Below, one piece after another: positions 1 to 9,076 of a stretch of DNA of 34,808 nt. Source of the stretch: Rhodospirillales bacterium (GTDB lineage Bacteria; Pseudomonadota; Alphaproteobacteria; UBA828); NCBI GenBank assembly GCA_028818855.1, contig JAPPMY010000266.1, forward strand, positions 1 to 34,808. The letters are read 5' to 3'. Made by a program: the position numbers and the translations under genes. The first letter of the stretch is position 1, and each line of letters begins with the position of its first letter. The notes under the pieces were generated by a model. The model saw only the letters and a list, made by a program, of their open reading frames with translations, searched no databases and was not told where the DNA came from.

Positions 1-990
1 GGGCTGCGTATTGTGCCCGGGGGGGGGTCCCGCGGGGGCGGCCCGCCCCGCTCCCCCCGCGCCGCCCCCCCCCCCCCGTTGCGCTAACGGCCCCCTGGGG
101 GCGGGCCGCTCCGGCAGGCGCCCAGGCAAAGCGACCGCCCCCGCCAGCGCAGAGTCGTACCACCCGGAGACCCGCTCGCGCGCGTCGATCTCGGCATCCA
201 GGGCCGCCAGTTTCACCAGCAGGATCGCAGCCTGGAGCGTATCGAAGCGGCTGTTGAGGCCGAGGCGGACGATGTCGTACTGGCCCTTGCCCGTGCCGTG
301 CTGACGGATCGAACGCCAGCGCGCCGCCCGCGCCGCGTCGTCGGTGAAGAGCGCGCCGCCGTCTCCGTAGCAGCCGAGCGGCTTGGCCGGGTAGAAGCTG
401 GTCGTCGTGACCGGGGCGAGCGCGCCGACCGGCCGTCCGCCGCTCGTCCCGCCGAAGCTCTGCGCCGCATCGTCGATCAGCAGCATCTCCCACCGCGCCG
501 CGATGGGGGCGAGCGCGTCGTAGTCCGCCGCCTGGCCGAAGAGGTCCGCCGCGATGACCGCGCGCGGCACGAGCCGCCCCTCGTCCGCGGTGCGCGAGAC
601 CTGCGCCGCGAGGTGGGCGGGATCGATCATGTAGGTCTCCTCGTCGACGTCGACGAAGACCGGCGCAGCCCCGATCAGCGCCACCACCTCCGCCGTCGCG
701 GTGAAGGTGAAGCTCGGAATGAAGACGGCGTCGCCCGGTCCGACCCCCTCGGCCATCAGCGCGATCTGTAGGGCATCGGTCCCGCTCGCGCAGGTGACCG
801 CGTGGGCGGCACCGGCACGGGCGGCAAGGGCCGCCTCCAGCTCGGCCACCGCCGGCCCCATGACGTACCGGCCGTCCTCCAGAACGCGCGCGATCGCGCC
901 GTCGATATCGGCCTTGAGCCGCCGGTACTGGGCGCGCAGATCGATGAATGCGATGGGATCGGGGCTGGTGTCGCGATCGGTGGATGACAT
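1..990 (-). CDS. DegT/DnrJ/EryC1-family PLP sugar aminotransferase (3' end cut by window edge)
   Basis: Predicted PLP-dependent aminotransferase acting on a nucleotide-linked keto-sugar, most like the WbpE/WecE group of surface-polysaccharide enzymes. Reading from the ATG at 990, the protein begins with an [13 protein letters not shown] segment. It has the GTDALQ cofactor loop (about residues 70-75), the [10 protein letters not shown] motif (171-180) that holds the PLP-ring Asp, and the Schiff-base lysine in [15 protein letters not shown] (Lys203). The frame stays open to base 1, giving 330 codons against the family's usual 370-390, so the C-terminus is missing. The last ~35 codons (bases 1-110) are Gly/Pro/Arg-rich low-complexity sequence with no resemblance to the family and may be sequence error. 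It diverges from the PEP mutase operon, which would fit a role in decorating a surface glycan, but that link is inference. The family call is firm; the substrate is unknown. Confidence 0.85.
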   Translation of the reverse strand, partial: MSSTDRDTSPDPIAFIDLRAQYRRLKADIDGAIARVLEDGRYVMGPAVAELEAALAARAGAAHAVTCASGTDALQIALMAEGVGPGDAVFIPSFTFTATAEVVALIGAAPVFVDVDEETYMIDPAHLAAQVSRTADEGRLVPRAVIAADLFGQAADYDALAPIAARWEMLLIDDAAQSFGGTSGGRPVGALAPVTTTSFYPAKPLGCYGDGGALFTDDAARAARWRSIRQHGTGKGQYDIVRLGLNSRFDTLQAAILLVKLAALDAEIDARERVSGWYDSALAGAVALPGRLPERPAPRGPLAQRGGGGGAGGAGRAAPAGPPPGHNTQP

Positions 991-1199
991 TCTGTTCCAG
1001 TTACACGCATGTCGCCCGCGCCGGAAGACGTCGCGCCGGCGGCGCGCTCGCGTTATCGGTGGGGCTCTCACGCTTCGAGCGCCCGGTGAGGAGGGTCCGG
1101 CACGCCGCATTGCATCGGCACGGGCTAGTCGTTAGCCTTTATATATCACCGCGATACGTCGGGTTCACGGACGAACGGGCAGCGAACCGGCGACCTCCC
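991..1199. promoter_or_regulatory. Divergent intergenic region between the aminotransferase and PEP mutase genes
   Basis: This 209-nt gap must hold the promoters of both divergent genes. It contains an AT-rich patch (TATATA at 1140-1145), which is unusual in this GC-rich setting. Just before it is a short inverted repeat, GGCTA-N5-TAGCC (1123-1137), that could be an operator or a small hairpin. No -35 element with proper spacing to TATATA was found; TTGCAT at 1110 is 24 nt away. The regulatory role is inferred from position. Confidence 0.3.
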
Positions 1200-2864
1200 A
1201 TGGCGACCAGGCTACCCATCGGCAGCGACGACGCAGCGCCAGCGTCGGCCTCCAAGGCTGCGCGGCTGCATGGCCTGCTGCAGGCCCCTGCCCTCACCTT
1301 CATCATGGAGGCGCACAACGGGCTCTCCGCCAAGATCGTGGAGGAGGCCGGGTTCGAGGGCATCTGGGCGTCGGGCCTCTCGATGTCGGCCGCGCTCGGC
1401 GTGCGCGACAACAACGAGGCCTCCTGGACCCAGGTCCTCGAAATGCTGGAGTTCATGGCCGACGCCACCACGATCCCCATCCTGGTGGACGGCGACACCG
1501 GCTACGGCAACTTCAACAACGTGCGCCGCCTGGTGCGGAAGCTCTGCCAGCGCGGCATCGCCGGGGTCTGCATCGAGGACAAGCTGTTCCCCAAGACCAA
1601 CTCCTTCATCGGCGAGAACCAGCCGCTGGCGGACGTCGACGAGTTCTGCGGCCGCATCAAGGCGGGCAAGGACAGCCAGAGCGACGACGACTTTCAGATC
1701 GTCGCCCGCGTCGAGGCGCTGATCGCCGGCTGGGGCATGGAGGAAGCGCTGCGCCGCGCCGAGGCCTATCACGGCGCCGGCGCCGATGCGGTCCTGATCC
1801 ACTCCAAGAAGGACCACGCCGACGAGATCACCGGCTTCTGCGAGGCCTGGGCAGGGCGCGCGCCGGTGGTGATCGTGCCCACCATGTACCACCGCACGCC
1901 GACGCAGGCGTTTCGCGATGCAGGCGTCTCCATGGTGATCTGGGCGAACCACAACATGCGGGCCGCGGTCTCCGCCATGCGCCAGGTGAGCAAGGCGATC
2001 CGGGAGAGCGAATCCCTCGTCGCCGTCGAGGAAGAGATCACGCCGGTCCGCGAGGTGTTCGCGCTCACGGGCCAGGCGGAGCTTGCGGCGGCCGAGGCGC
2101 GCTACCTCGCCGCAGCCGGCGGCCATCGCGCGATCCTGCTCGCGGCCTCGCGCGGGGGCAAGCTCGGCCCGCTCACCGCCGAGCGGCCCAAGTGCATGAT
2201 CGACGTGCGCGGCGAGCCGCTGCTTCAGCGCCTCGTGCGGACGCTGAACCGGAGCGGCGTGGGCGAGGTGACCGTGGTGCGGGGCTACCGCAAGGAGGCC
2301 ATCGACATCCCCGGCATCGAGGCGGTCGACAACGACCGCTACGACGAGACCGGCGAAGCGGCCTCCCTCGCCTGCGCCGGCAACCGGCTCCACGGGCCCT
2401 GCCTGATCTCCTACGGCGACATCCTGTTCCGCCGGCACGTGCTGGACGGCCTGCTTGCCGCAGACGGCGACATCGTCACGGTCGTCGATGCGCGGCGCCG
2501 GGTCGACGCCTCCCGCGCGCCCGACCGCGCGGTCGACTGGGTGCGCTGCTCCCGGCCGTTCACCGGCGGCTATCTCGACGACGAGCGCGTGACGCTGGAG
2601 GCGATCTGGAGCGACGAAGCCGGCGCCGGCACCGCGCACGGCGAGTTCATCGGCCTCACCAGGCTGAGCGAGGAAGGCGCCGCGCTGGTGCGCGGCGTGC
2701 TCGACGCCATGACCGGGGACGGCACCCTTGACGGCGCCGACCTCCCCGACGTCTTCGCCCGCCTGATCGCCCAAGGCGCCGTCATCGACGTGCTCTACAT
2801 CACCGGCCACTGGCTCGACGTGGACGACGCCTTCGACCTAGCCTCCCTCCGCAACCTGGTGTAG
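1200..2864 (+). CDS. pepM: Phosphoenolpyruvate mutase fused to a C-terminal nucleotidyltransferase domain
   Basis: The N-terminal half (about residues 25-290) is a PEP mutase of the isocitrate lyase superfamily, which isomerises PEP to phosphonopyruvate, the entry step of phosphonate biosynthesis. The diagnostic EDKxxxxxNS motif is present as [10 protein letters not shown] (residues 126-135), with the DGDTGYGN metal-site segment near residue 97. The C-terminal half (about 309-554) is a sugar-phosphate-type nucleotidyltransferase: [15 protein letters not shown] then PKCM at the start, SYGDILF as likely metal-binding Asp, and [12 protein letters not shown] near the end. The usual LAAG is LAAS here. 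Fused PEP mutase-cytidylyltransferases that activate 2-aminoethylphosphonate or related compounds are known, so this domain probably makes a CMP-phosphonate; that is family-based inference. The ATG at 1200 is chosen because conserved sequence starts soon after and the upstream extension is arginine-rich non-coding-like. It is 554 aa and is followed after 5 nt by hyuB. Confidence 0.9.
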   Translation: MATRLPIGSDDAAPASASKAARLHGLLQAPALTFIMEAHNGLSAKIVEEAGFEGIWASGLSMSAALGVRDNNEASWTQVLEMLEFMADATTIPILVDGDTGYGNFNNVRRLVRKLCQRGIAGVCIEDKLFPKTNSFIGENQPLADVDEFCGRIKAGKDSQSDDDFQIVARVEALIAGWGMEEALRRAEAYHGAGADAVLIHSKKDHADEITGFCEAWAGRAPVVIVPTMYHRTPTQAFRDAGVSMVIWANHNMRAAVSAMRQVSKAIRESESLVAVEEEITPVREVFALTGQAELAAAEARYLAAAGGHRAILLAASRGGKLGPLTAERPKCMIDVRGEPLLQRLVRTLNRSGVGEVTVVRGYRKEAIDIPGIEAVDNDRYDETGEAASLACAGNRLHGPCLISYGDILFRRHVLDGLLAADGDIVTVVDARRRVDASRAPDRAVDWVRCSRPFTGGYLDDERVTLEAIWSDEAGAGTAHGEFIGLTRLSEEGAALVRGVLDAMTGDGTLDGADLPDVFARLIAQGAVIDVLYITGHWLDVDDAFDLASLRNLV

Positions 2865-2869
2865 CCGCC

Positions 2870-4717
2870 ATGGACGACATGCCCCTCTCCGATCCCGATA
2901 CCATCGTCGTCGGCGGCGATGCGATGACGGCCGAGGCGCCGGACTTCGACCCGATGCTGCTCTCGGTGCTCTCCAGCCGCTTCGGCGCCATCCTGCGCGA
3001 GATGAGCAACGGCGTGCTGCGCGCGAGCAAGTCGGGCGTCATCAAGATCGCGCGCGACATGTCCTGCGCCATCCTCACCTACGACCACCGGCTGGTCTGC
3101 ATCGAGGAGTGCATCCCGGTGCACGCGGCGGCGATCGACCTCACCACCCGGCCGCTCACCGAGTTCTTCGACGACATCGAGGAGGGCGACGCCTTCCTCA
3201 ACAACTGCCCCTACACGGGCGTCACGCACCACGCGGACCTCACGCTCTGCGTACCGGTGTTCTTCGACGGCAAGCCGCTCTTCTGGACCGTCTCCCGCGC
3301 CCACCACGCCGATGTCGGCGCGCCGATCCCATCCACCTACCTGCCCTACGCCAAGACAATCTACGAGGAGGGGCTGCACTTCCCCGGCGTCCGCGTGGAG
3401 CGCGGCTACAAGGAGCTCCGCGACATCATCCGCATGGCGAAGATGAAGGTGCGGGTGCCGGACCTCTGGTACGGCGACTACCTCGCCCAGGTGGGCGCCT
3501 GCCGCACGGCGGAGCGCCGCATCAGGGAGCTGGTGGAGAAGTACGGGCCGGAGACCATCGCCCGCTTCGTCGAGGCCTGGATGGCCTACGGCGAGCGCCG
3601 CGCCGCCGCCGCCATCCGCACGCTGCCGCCGGGCTCGTGGTCATACGAGAACCGCCACGATCCGCTACCGGGCGTCGCCGACGAGGGCATCCCGGTCCGC
3701 GCGCGGGTCACGGTCGACCCCGACGAGGCGACGATCACGGTGGACGTGCGCGACAACATCGACTGCATCCCCGGCGGGCTGAACCTGAGCGAGACCTGCG
3801 CCATCGCCGCCTGCCGCGCGGGCGTCTTCTACAACATCGACTACACCATCCCGCACAACGAGGGCAGCGCGCGGCGCATCCGGGTGCTGCTGCGCGATGG
3901 CTGCATCGTCGGCCGCCCGCGCTTCCCGGTCGGCACGTCGGTCGCGACCACCAATGTCACCGACCGCCTCGTGAACGCCGTCTCCTGCTGCTTCGCGCAG
4001 ATCGGGCCTGCGCACGGCATGGCCGAGGGCGGCTACCAGCAGGCTCTGGGGCTCGCCGTGATCTCGGGCGAGGACCCGCGCCGCGACGGCCAGACCTACG
4101 TCAACCAGATGTTCATCGGCTTCGGCGGCGGGCCGGGGCTGCCGGGCTACGACGGCTGGGTCACCTTCGGCGGGCCGGTGGACGGCGGCATGCAGATCCT
4201 CTCCCCCACCGAGGTGGACGAGAGCATGTTCCCCATCCACTTCGAGTGCCGGGAGCTTGCCATCGACACGCTCGGCCACGGCGAGTGGGACGGCGCGCCG
4301 GGCACGCTCGCTGTCTACGGACCCGTCGCCGGCGAGATGACCGCCGTCTACTGCAGCGACGGTGACACCTACCCCTCCAAGGGCGTGCGCGGCGGCAGCG
4401 ACGGCGCGCCCTCGGTCAACCAGAAGCGGGGCGCCGACGGCGCGCTCGTCACCCTCCCCTCCTTCCACGAGGAACGCTGTGCGCCCGGCGAGGTGTTCCG
4501 CTTCGTCACCACCGCCGGCGGCGGCTACGGCGACCCTGCGCGGCGCGAGCCCGAGGCGGTCGCCCGCGCGGTCGACAACGGCTGGCTCAGCCCGGGGAAG
4601 GCGGAGCAGGTCTACGCCGTGGCGCTCCGTCTCGCCGAGGACGGCATCCGGCACGAGGTCGACGGCAAGGAAACCGCGCGCCTCCGCGCGACGCGGACCG
4701 GCGGGGCCGCCAGCTAG
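2870..4717 (+). CDS. hyuB: HyuB / hydantoinase B-acetone carboxylase alpha-type subunit
   Basis: A 615-aa protein of the hydantoinase B / 5-oxoprolinase / acetone carboxylase family. It normally pairs with HyuA in ATP-dependent opening of cyclic amides or ATP-dependent carboxylation. Family features include the early segment DPMLLSVLSSRFGAILREM, the NNCPYTGVTHHADLTL and FWTVSRAHHADVGAP regions with histidines placed as in this family, and the late glycine-rich stretches GFGGGPGLPGYDGW and TTAGGGYGDP. The start is uncertain: ATG 2870 lies 5 nt after the pepM stop without a clear ribosome-binding site, and in-frame ATGs at 2879 and 2921 are alternatives, so translational coupling to pepM is likely. 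The substrate cannot be told from sequence. Its place between pepM and hyuA suggests either a phosphonate-related substrate or an unrelated catabolic job transcribed from the same promoter. Confidence 0.88.
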   Translation: MDDMPLSDPDTIVVGGDAMTAEAPDFDPMLLSVLSSRFGAILREMSNGVLRASKSGVIKIARDMSCAILTYDHRLVCIEECIPVHAAAIDLTTRPLTEFFDDIEEGDAFLNNCPYTGVTHHADLTLCVPVFFDGKPLFWTVSRAHHADVGAPIPSTYLPYAKTIYEEGLHFPGVRVERGYKELRDIIRMAKMKVRVPDLWYGDYLAQVGACRTAERRIRELVEKYGPETIARFVEAWMAYGERRAAAAIRTLPPGSWSYENRHDPLPGVADEGIPVRARVTVDPDEATITVDVRDNIDCIPGGLNLSETCAIAACRAGVFYNIDYTIPHNEGSARRIRVLLRDGCIVGRPRFPVGTSVATTNVTDRLVNAVSCCFAQIGPAHGMAEGGYQQALGLAVISGEDPRRDGQTYVNQMFIGFGGGPGLPGYDGWVTFGGPVDGGMQILSPTEVDESMFPIHFECRELAIDTLGHGEWDGAPGTLAVYGPVAGEMTAVYCSDGDTYPSKGVRGGSDGAPSVNQKRGADGALVTLPSFHEERCAPGEVFRFVTTAGGGYGDPARREPEAVARAVDNGWLSPGKAEQVYAVALRLAEDGIRHEVDGKETARLRATRTGGAAS

Positions 4718-6796
4718 ATGGCCGAGGCCCGCCCACGCGGCGACTTCCAGGTCTGCATCGATATCGGCGGCACGTTCACCGACTGCGTTGTCTCGGACGC
4801 GGACCAGCGCCTGCGCATCTTCAAGACCCCCTCCACGCCCGCCGCCTTCGAGCTCGGCTTCATGAACGCGCTGAAGCTCGCGGCGGGCGGCTACGAGCTC
4901 GCGCTCCCCGACTTCATGGCGCGCGTGGCCCGCATCGTCCACGGCACGACCGTCTCCACCAACGCGCTGCTGGAAGAGAAGCACGCGCCGGTCGGCCTGA
5001 TCTGCACCCACGGCTTCCGCGACATCCTCACGCTGCGCGAGGCGCCGCGAAAGCCGCCGTTCAAGTGGCGCCTCGCCTATCCCGAGCCCTTCGTGCCCCG
5101 GATCAGAACGCGCGGCGTGCGCGGGCGCATCGACGCCACCGGCGCGGAGCACACCCCGCTGGAAGAGGACGACGTGCGCGCGGCGGTCGAGGACTTTCGC
5201 AGGCTCGGCGTCGAGGCGGTCGCCGTCTGCCTGCTCTGGTCGGTGGTGAACGGCGACCACGAGCGGCGCGTGGGCGAGATCGTGCGCGAGGCCTGGCCCG
5301 AGGTCCCGGTCACGCTCAGCCACCGGCTCAACCCCATCGCCCGCGAGTACCGCCGCGCCGTCTCGGCCGCCATCGACGCAGCGCTCAGGCCGGTGGTGAG
5401 CGCCTACGTCCACGCGCTCGACCGGGGCCTGCGCAAGAGCGGCTACGGCAACGAGCTGATGATCGCGAATTGCCTGGGCGGCATGATGCCGCCGGACGAG
5501 ATCGCCGAGCGGCCGATCTACAGCGTGATGTCGGGGCCGACGCTGGCCCCGGTCGCGGCCAGGCGGCTCGCGGACGCGCCCGATCTCGTGGTCGTGGACA
5601 TGGGCGGCACCTCGTTCGATGTGTCGGCGGTGCGCGACGGGCAGCTCGTGATCTCGCCCGAAGCGATGCTGACCGAGTTCGACATGCTGGGCATCCCCAA
5701 GGTGGACGTGCGCTCGGTGGGGGCCGGCGGCGGCTCCATCGCGCACGTGGACGCGGGCGGGCTGCTGCGCGTGGGACCGGAGAGCGCCGGCGCCGACCCC
5801 GGCCCCGCCTGCTACGGCCTCGGCGCCATGCGGCCCACCGTCACCGACGCCGACGTGGTGCTCGGCATCATCGATCCGGACTACTTCCTCGGCGGCCGGA
5901 TGCACCTCGACCGGGAGGCGGCGGAGCATGCGGTCGGCACCATCGCCGATGCGCTCGGCATCGGGCTCGCGGCCGCGGCCCGCGCCATCGCCAGCACGGT
6001 CGATCACACCATGATCGCCGCCATCGAGGACATCACGGTGCAGGAGGGGATCGACCCGCGCGAGAGCTACTTCGTGGCCGGCGGCGGCGCCACCGCCGTG
6101 CACATGGGGCAGATGGCCCGCGTGCTCGGCATCAAGGGCTACATGGTGCCCAAGTTCTCGGCCGGGCTCAGCGCCTTCGGCGGCCTCATCTCCGACATCG
6201 TGTGGGAGGAGACGGCGACGCTGGTGACCGACGCCGCCCGCTTCGACCTGGAGGGCGTCAACGTGGTGCTGGCCGGACTGGAGGAGCGGGGACGCGCCTT
6301 CCTTGCCCGCGCGGGCATCGCCGAGGCGGACCAGCGCTTCGAGTACGCCTATCTAGGCCGCTACCAGTACCAGTCATGGGAGATCGAGGTGCCGTTCGGG
6401 ACGTCGGACGGCGCGCTTGCGGCGGGCGACGTGGCCGGGCTTGCCGACGGCTTCCACCGGATGCACGAGCGCATCTACACCATCAGGAACGAGAACGACC
6501 TGGTCGAGTTCACCACCTGGAAGGTGCGCGCCATCGGCCCCGCGGCCGCCGACCTCGCGCCCGTGGAGGCCGCGGCAGCCGCGCAAGAGGCAAGCCCCCA
6601 CGGCACCCGGCTGGTCCACCTGCCCGGTCGCGACGCGCCAGAGATCGTGCCGGTCTATCGCGGCGACGACCTCGCGCCCGGCGCCCGCATCAATGGCCCC
6701 GCCATCGTCGAAGAGGCGACCACCACCGTCCTGGTGCCGGAAGACGCCGAAGCCGTCATCGACCCCCTCGGCAACTACCGCGTCACGCTGGAATAG
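4718..6796 (+). CDS. hyuA: HyuA / hydantoinase A-oxoprolinase ATPase subunit
   Basis: A 692-aa ATP-binding partner of HyuB with the ASKHA (actin/hexokinase-like) fold of this family. The first phosphate-binding loop is DIGGTFTDCVVSD near residue 17. The conserved HGTTVSTNALLE lies near residue 73, the second loop is DMGGTSFDVSAV (about 294-305), and the GAGGGSIAHVD ... GPESAGADPGPACYG block follows. Length is normal for stand-alone HyuA. The ATG abuts the hyuB stop codon (TAG at 4715-4717), so the two are almost certainly co-translated as a complex. In characterised relatives the pair hydrolyses N-methylhydantoin or 5-oxoproline, or carboxylates acetone or acetophenone; which chemistry applies here is not visible. 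The gene ends 20 nt before a convergent methyltransferase gene. Confidence 0.88.
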   Translation: MAEARPRGDFQVCIDIGGTFTDCVVSDADQRLRIFKTPSTPAAFELGFMNALKLAAGGYELALPDFMARVARIVHGTTVSTNALLEEKHAPVGLICTHGFRDILTLREAPRKPPFKWRLAYPEPFVPRIRTRGVRGRIDATGAEHTPLEEDDVRAAVEDFRRLGVEAVAVCLLWSVVNGDHERRVGEIVREAWPEVPVTLSHRLNPIAREYRRAVSAAIDAALRPVVSAYVHALDRGLRKSGYGNELMIANCLGGMMPPDEIAERPIYSVMSGPTLAPVAARRLADAPDLVVVDMGGTSFDVSAVRDGQLVISPEAMLTEFDMLGIPKVDVRSVGAGGGSIAHVDAGGLLRVGPESAGADPGPACYGLGAMRPTVTDADVVLGIIDPDYFLGGRMHLDREAAEHAVGTIADALGIGLAAAARAIASTVDHTMIAAIEDITVQEGIDPRESYFVAGGGATAVHMGQMARVLGIKGYMVPKFSAGLSAFGGLISDIVWEETATLVTDAARFDLEGVNVVLAGLEERGRAFLARAGIAEADQRFEYAYLGRYQYQSWEIEVPFGTSDGALAAGDVAGLADGFHRMHERIYTIRNENDLVEFTTWKVRAIGPAAADLAPVEAAAAAQEASPHGTRLVHLPGRDAPEIVPVYRGDDLAPGARINGPAIVEEATTTVLVPEDAEAVIDPLGNYRVTLE

Positions 6797-6815
6797 CCGC
6801 GGCGCGATAGCCGGC

Positions 6816-7658
6816 TCAAGGCTTCCGGCCGATCGCCTCGCCCCAGGCGAAGCCGGCGAAGGCACCGGGCTCCTCCATCCATTCGTCGAGCGAGCGGCGC
6901 CAGTGCTCGAACTGCGCCTCGCTCGCCAGCCCGTGCTTGACGGCCGCCTGCATGGTCAGCGGCGAGAAGAACCAGCCCACGATAAGGCCGTGGAGAAAGG
7001 CCAGGTCGTCGGCCGTGTCGTAGGTCTCGAAGGAGGCGGAGGCGCGAATCTCGACGAAGCCTGCCTCGACGAAGGCGGCCTTCAGCTCCCCGCCCATCTG
7101 CGGATGGCCGCCGTTGGCCCCGAGCAGCCTGACGAACGTCGCCCACACGGTCTCGCCGCTGATGCCGCCGATATCCCGCGCGGGCTCGAAGAAGCACGAA
7201 TCGCAGAACGCCTTGCGCGCGGCGAAGAGCCCGCCCGGCTTCAGCACCCGCTTCACCTCGGCCAGCACCGCCTGCGTGCCCGGCGCATGGTTGAGCAGGG
7301 CGTGGCAATGGACCACGTCGAACGAGGCGTCGTCGAAGGGAAGGTCGGTCGCGTCGCCGGTCTGAAACGAGGCGTTGTCGTGCCCGCCGGCCCTTGCGGC
7401 GGCGTTGGCCATCTCGACCTGCGTCTCCTCCATGTCGAGGCCGAGCAGCGTGCCCGGCGCCACCGCCTCCGCCAGCCCCACGGAAATCGTGCCGGGGCCG
7501 CAGCCGAGGTCGAGCAGGCGCATGCCGGGCCTGAGGTGCGGCAGCAGGTGCGCGGCACAGTCCGCCGCGTTGCGCCGCTCCAGCATCTTTCGGAATTCCG
7601 GGCCGTAGCCCATCGTGTAGGTGGGCGCGGACGTGGTCGCGGTTTCATCGCGGCTCAT
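6816..7658 (-). CDS. Class I SAM-dependent methyltransferase (UbiE/Methyltransf_11-like)
   Basis: A 280-aa predicted small-molecule methyltransferase. The SAM-binding motif I is LLDLGCGPGTISVGLAEAV, followed by an acidic-loop LGLDMEETQVEMA, the GDATDLPFDDASFDVVHCHALLNH segment (motifs II/III), and VLKPGG as the post-III landmark. The start ATG at 7658 is supported by a GGAG 8 nt upstream; an upstream in-frame extension lacks such a site. It converges on hyuA and diverges from the GFA-fold gene. The substrate is unknown and no neighbour identifies it. Confidence 0.85.
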   Translation of the reverse strand: MSRDETATTSAPTYTMGYGPEFRKMLERRNAADCAAHLLPHLRPGMRLLDLGCGPGTISVGLAEAVAPGTLLGLDMEETQVEMANAAARAGGHDNASFQTGDATDLPFDDASFDVVHCHALLNHAPGTQAVLAEVKRVLKPGGLFAARKAFCDSCFFEPARDIGGISGETVWATFVRLLGANGGHPQMGGELKAAFVEAGFVEIRASASFETYDTADDLAFLHGLIVGWFFSPLTMQAAVKHGLASEAQFEHWRRSLDEWMEEPGAFAGFAWGEAIGRKP

Positions 7659-7764
7659 GGAAGGCTCCTTGGTTCGTCCTGCCGGGCCTGATACTTGAGC
7701 CGTGTTTACGCGATGATCGACCGGGGCGGAAGTGCCGGCCCGGCATAGAGAGGGAGGCGTGCCG

Positions 7765-8196
7765 GTGACGAGGGTTCTCGAAGGTGCCTGCCATTGCGGG
7801 GCGATCGGCGTCGCACTCGAGGTGGAGGACGACACCGCGCTTTCCCCCCGCCATTGCGGCTGCAGCTTCTGCCAGAAGCACGGCAGCCTCTATGTCTCGG
7901 CGCCCTCCGGCCGCCTCACGGTCACGCTCGCCGAGCCCGACCGCGTGAGCCGCTACGCCTTCGGCCACGAGACCGCGACGTTCCTCATCTGCAGCCGCTG
8001 CGGCGTGGAGGCCGCCGCCCTCTGCGAGATGGAGGGGCGTCTCTACTCGGTGCTCAACGCCAACCTGCTATCGCCGCCGCTCGCCGTGGACCCTGCGTCC
8101 GTGCCCACGGCCGACTACGATGCGGAGGACATTCCCGGCCGGCTCGCGCGCCGCAGGCAGCGCTGGATCTCCAACGTCACCATCGTCGAGGGCTGA
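7765..8196 (+). CDS. GFA / CENP-V-fold zinc protein
   Basis: A 143-aa member of the glutathione-dependent formaldehyde-activating (GFA) superfamily. Zinc-binding cysteines are visible as CHCG near residue 10, the HCGCSFCQKHG block, and ICSRCGVEA later on, the standard spacing for this fold. The GTG at 7765 is preferred because an AGGGAGG ribosome-binding site lies about 7 nt upstream; a GTG at 7759 would be too close to it. Despite the family name most members are uncharacterised, and genuine formaldehyde-glutathione activity is doubtful. It ends 17 nt before the convergent hydrolase gene. Confidence 0.8.
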   Translation: MTRVLEGACHCGAIGVALEVEDDTALSPRHCGCSFCQKHGSLYVSAPSGRLTVTLAEPDRVSRYAFGHETATFLICSRCGVEAAALCEMEGRLYSVLNANLLSPPLAVDPASVPTADYDAEDIPGRLARRRQRWISNVTIVEG

Positions 8197-8213
8197 CCGA
8201 CAACCCCGTCGAT

Positions 8214-9035
8214 CTAGAGGCCGGAAAGGAACTCCGACAGGATTCCGTTGAACCTCTCCGGGTACTCCCAGAACATCATGTGCCCGCCGAAGGCCTCGAC
8301 CCGCGACTTCGGGCAGTGCTTCGCCAGGAAGGGCCCGGCCGTCTCGGCCCAGTGGTCAGCGACGAAGAAGAGCGACGGGATCGCCGCGTCCACCTGCTTC
8401 GCCTCCTCCAGGTAGTTCGCGAAGCACACGTCCGCGATCAGGTTGGCGGCGATGATGGGCGGCGTCGCGAGCGACTGCTCGATGACCCACGCGGTCACTT
8501 CCGGCGTCATGTCGCCTTCGATCATGATGTTGTCGGCGTACCAGGTGACGACGGCGCGCTGGCCCTGCGCGGTCTGCACCCCCTGGAAGAACCCGGCGAG
8601 AGCGTCGATCGCCCCCTCGACCCAGTCGCTCCGGTCGTAGCTCATGCCGAGCGGCGGCATGTCGACGGAAACCAGGCCCCGGATGCCGCCGGTGCCCCGG
8701 TTGCGCACATGGTGCCAGGCGGCCAGCGAGCCTGCGGACCAGCCCACGAGGACCGGGTTCTCCACGGACAGGTGGTCGAGGAGCACGGCCAGGTCGGCCG
8801 CATGGGTAGCGTAGTTGTTGCCGTCGCTGGTCACCGTCGAGCGCCCGTGGCTGCGGGGCTCGAAGGAGATGACCCGATGGGAGCCCGCGAACGTGGCGAA
8901 CTGGTGATCGAACACCCTCGTCGTGAAGGTCCAGCCGGGAATGAGAACCAGCGGAGGCCCCTCCCCCTCGTCCTCGTAGTAGATGTCGACGCCGGGCGCG
9001 ACTTCGACGTAACTGCCGATGCGTTGAGCGGTCAT
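8214..9035 (-). CDS. Alpha/beta-fold hydrolase
   Basis: A 273-aa serine hydrolase of the alpha/beta superfamily. The nucleophile elbow is GWSAG with Ser100, the oxyanion-side segment is LIPGWTFTTRVFD, and the likely catalytic acid and base are Asp227 (FFVADHW) and His252 (FGGHMMFWEYPERF), giving a complete triad. The ATG at 9035 has a strong AGGAGGGGG ribosome-binding site. It lies 41 nt downstream of acdS on the same strand and is probably co-transcribed with it. It has no signal peptide, so it is cytoplasmic. The substrate is unknown; an ester, epoxide or C-C hydrolase role is equally possible. Confidence 0.85.
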   Translation of the reverse strand: MTAQRIGSYVEVAPGVDIYYEDEGEGPPLVLIPGWTFTTRVFDHQFATFAGSHRVISFEPRSHGRSTVTSDGNNYATHAADLAVLLDHLSVENPVLVGWSAGSLAAWHHVRNRGTGGIRGLVSVDMPPLGMSYDRSDWVEGAIDALAGFFQGVQTAQGQRAVVTWYADNIMIEGDMTPEVTAWVIEQSLATPPIIAANLIADVCFANYLEEAKQVDAAIPSLFFVADHWAETAGPFLAKHCPKSRVEAFGGHMMFWEYPERFNGILSEFLSGL

Positions 9036-9076
9036 GCTCCCCCTCCTGCCTAGGACCGGCCGGCTGCGCTCTTCCG

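Noticed and set aside
1212..2810. Long open frame on the minus strand opposite pepM (532 codons)
   Set aside because: It is a GC-driven shadow: composition is Ala/Gly/Asp/His/Arg-rich without family motifs, while the plus strand has unmistakable PEP mutase motifs.
3665..6103. 812-codon open frame opposite hyuB and hyuA
   Set aside because: Antisense shadow of two well-conserved genes; no recognisable domain and biased codon-position composition.
5065..6810. 581-codon plus-strand frame overlapping hyuA
   Set aside because: Arginine- and histidine-rich out-of-frame translation of hyuA with no domain.
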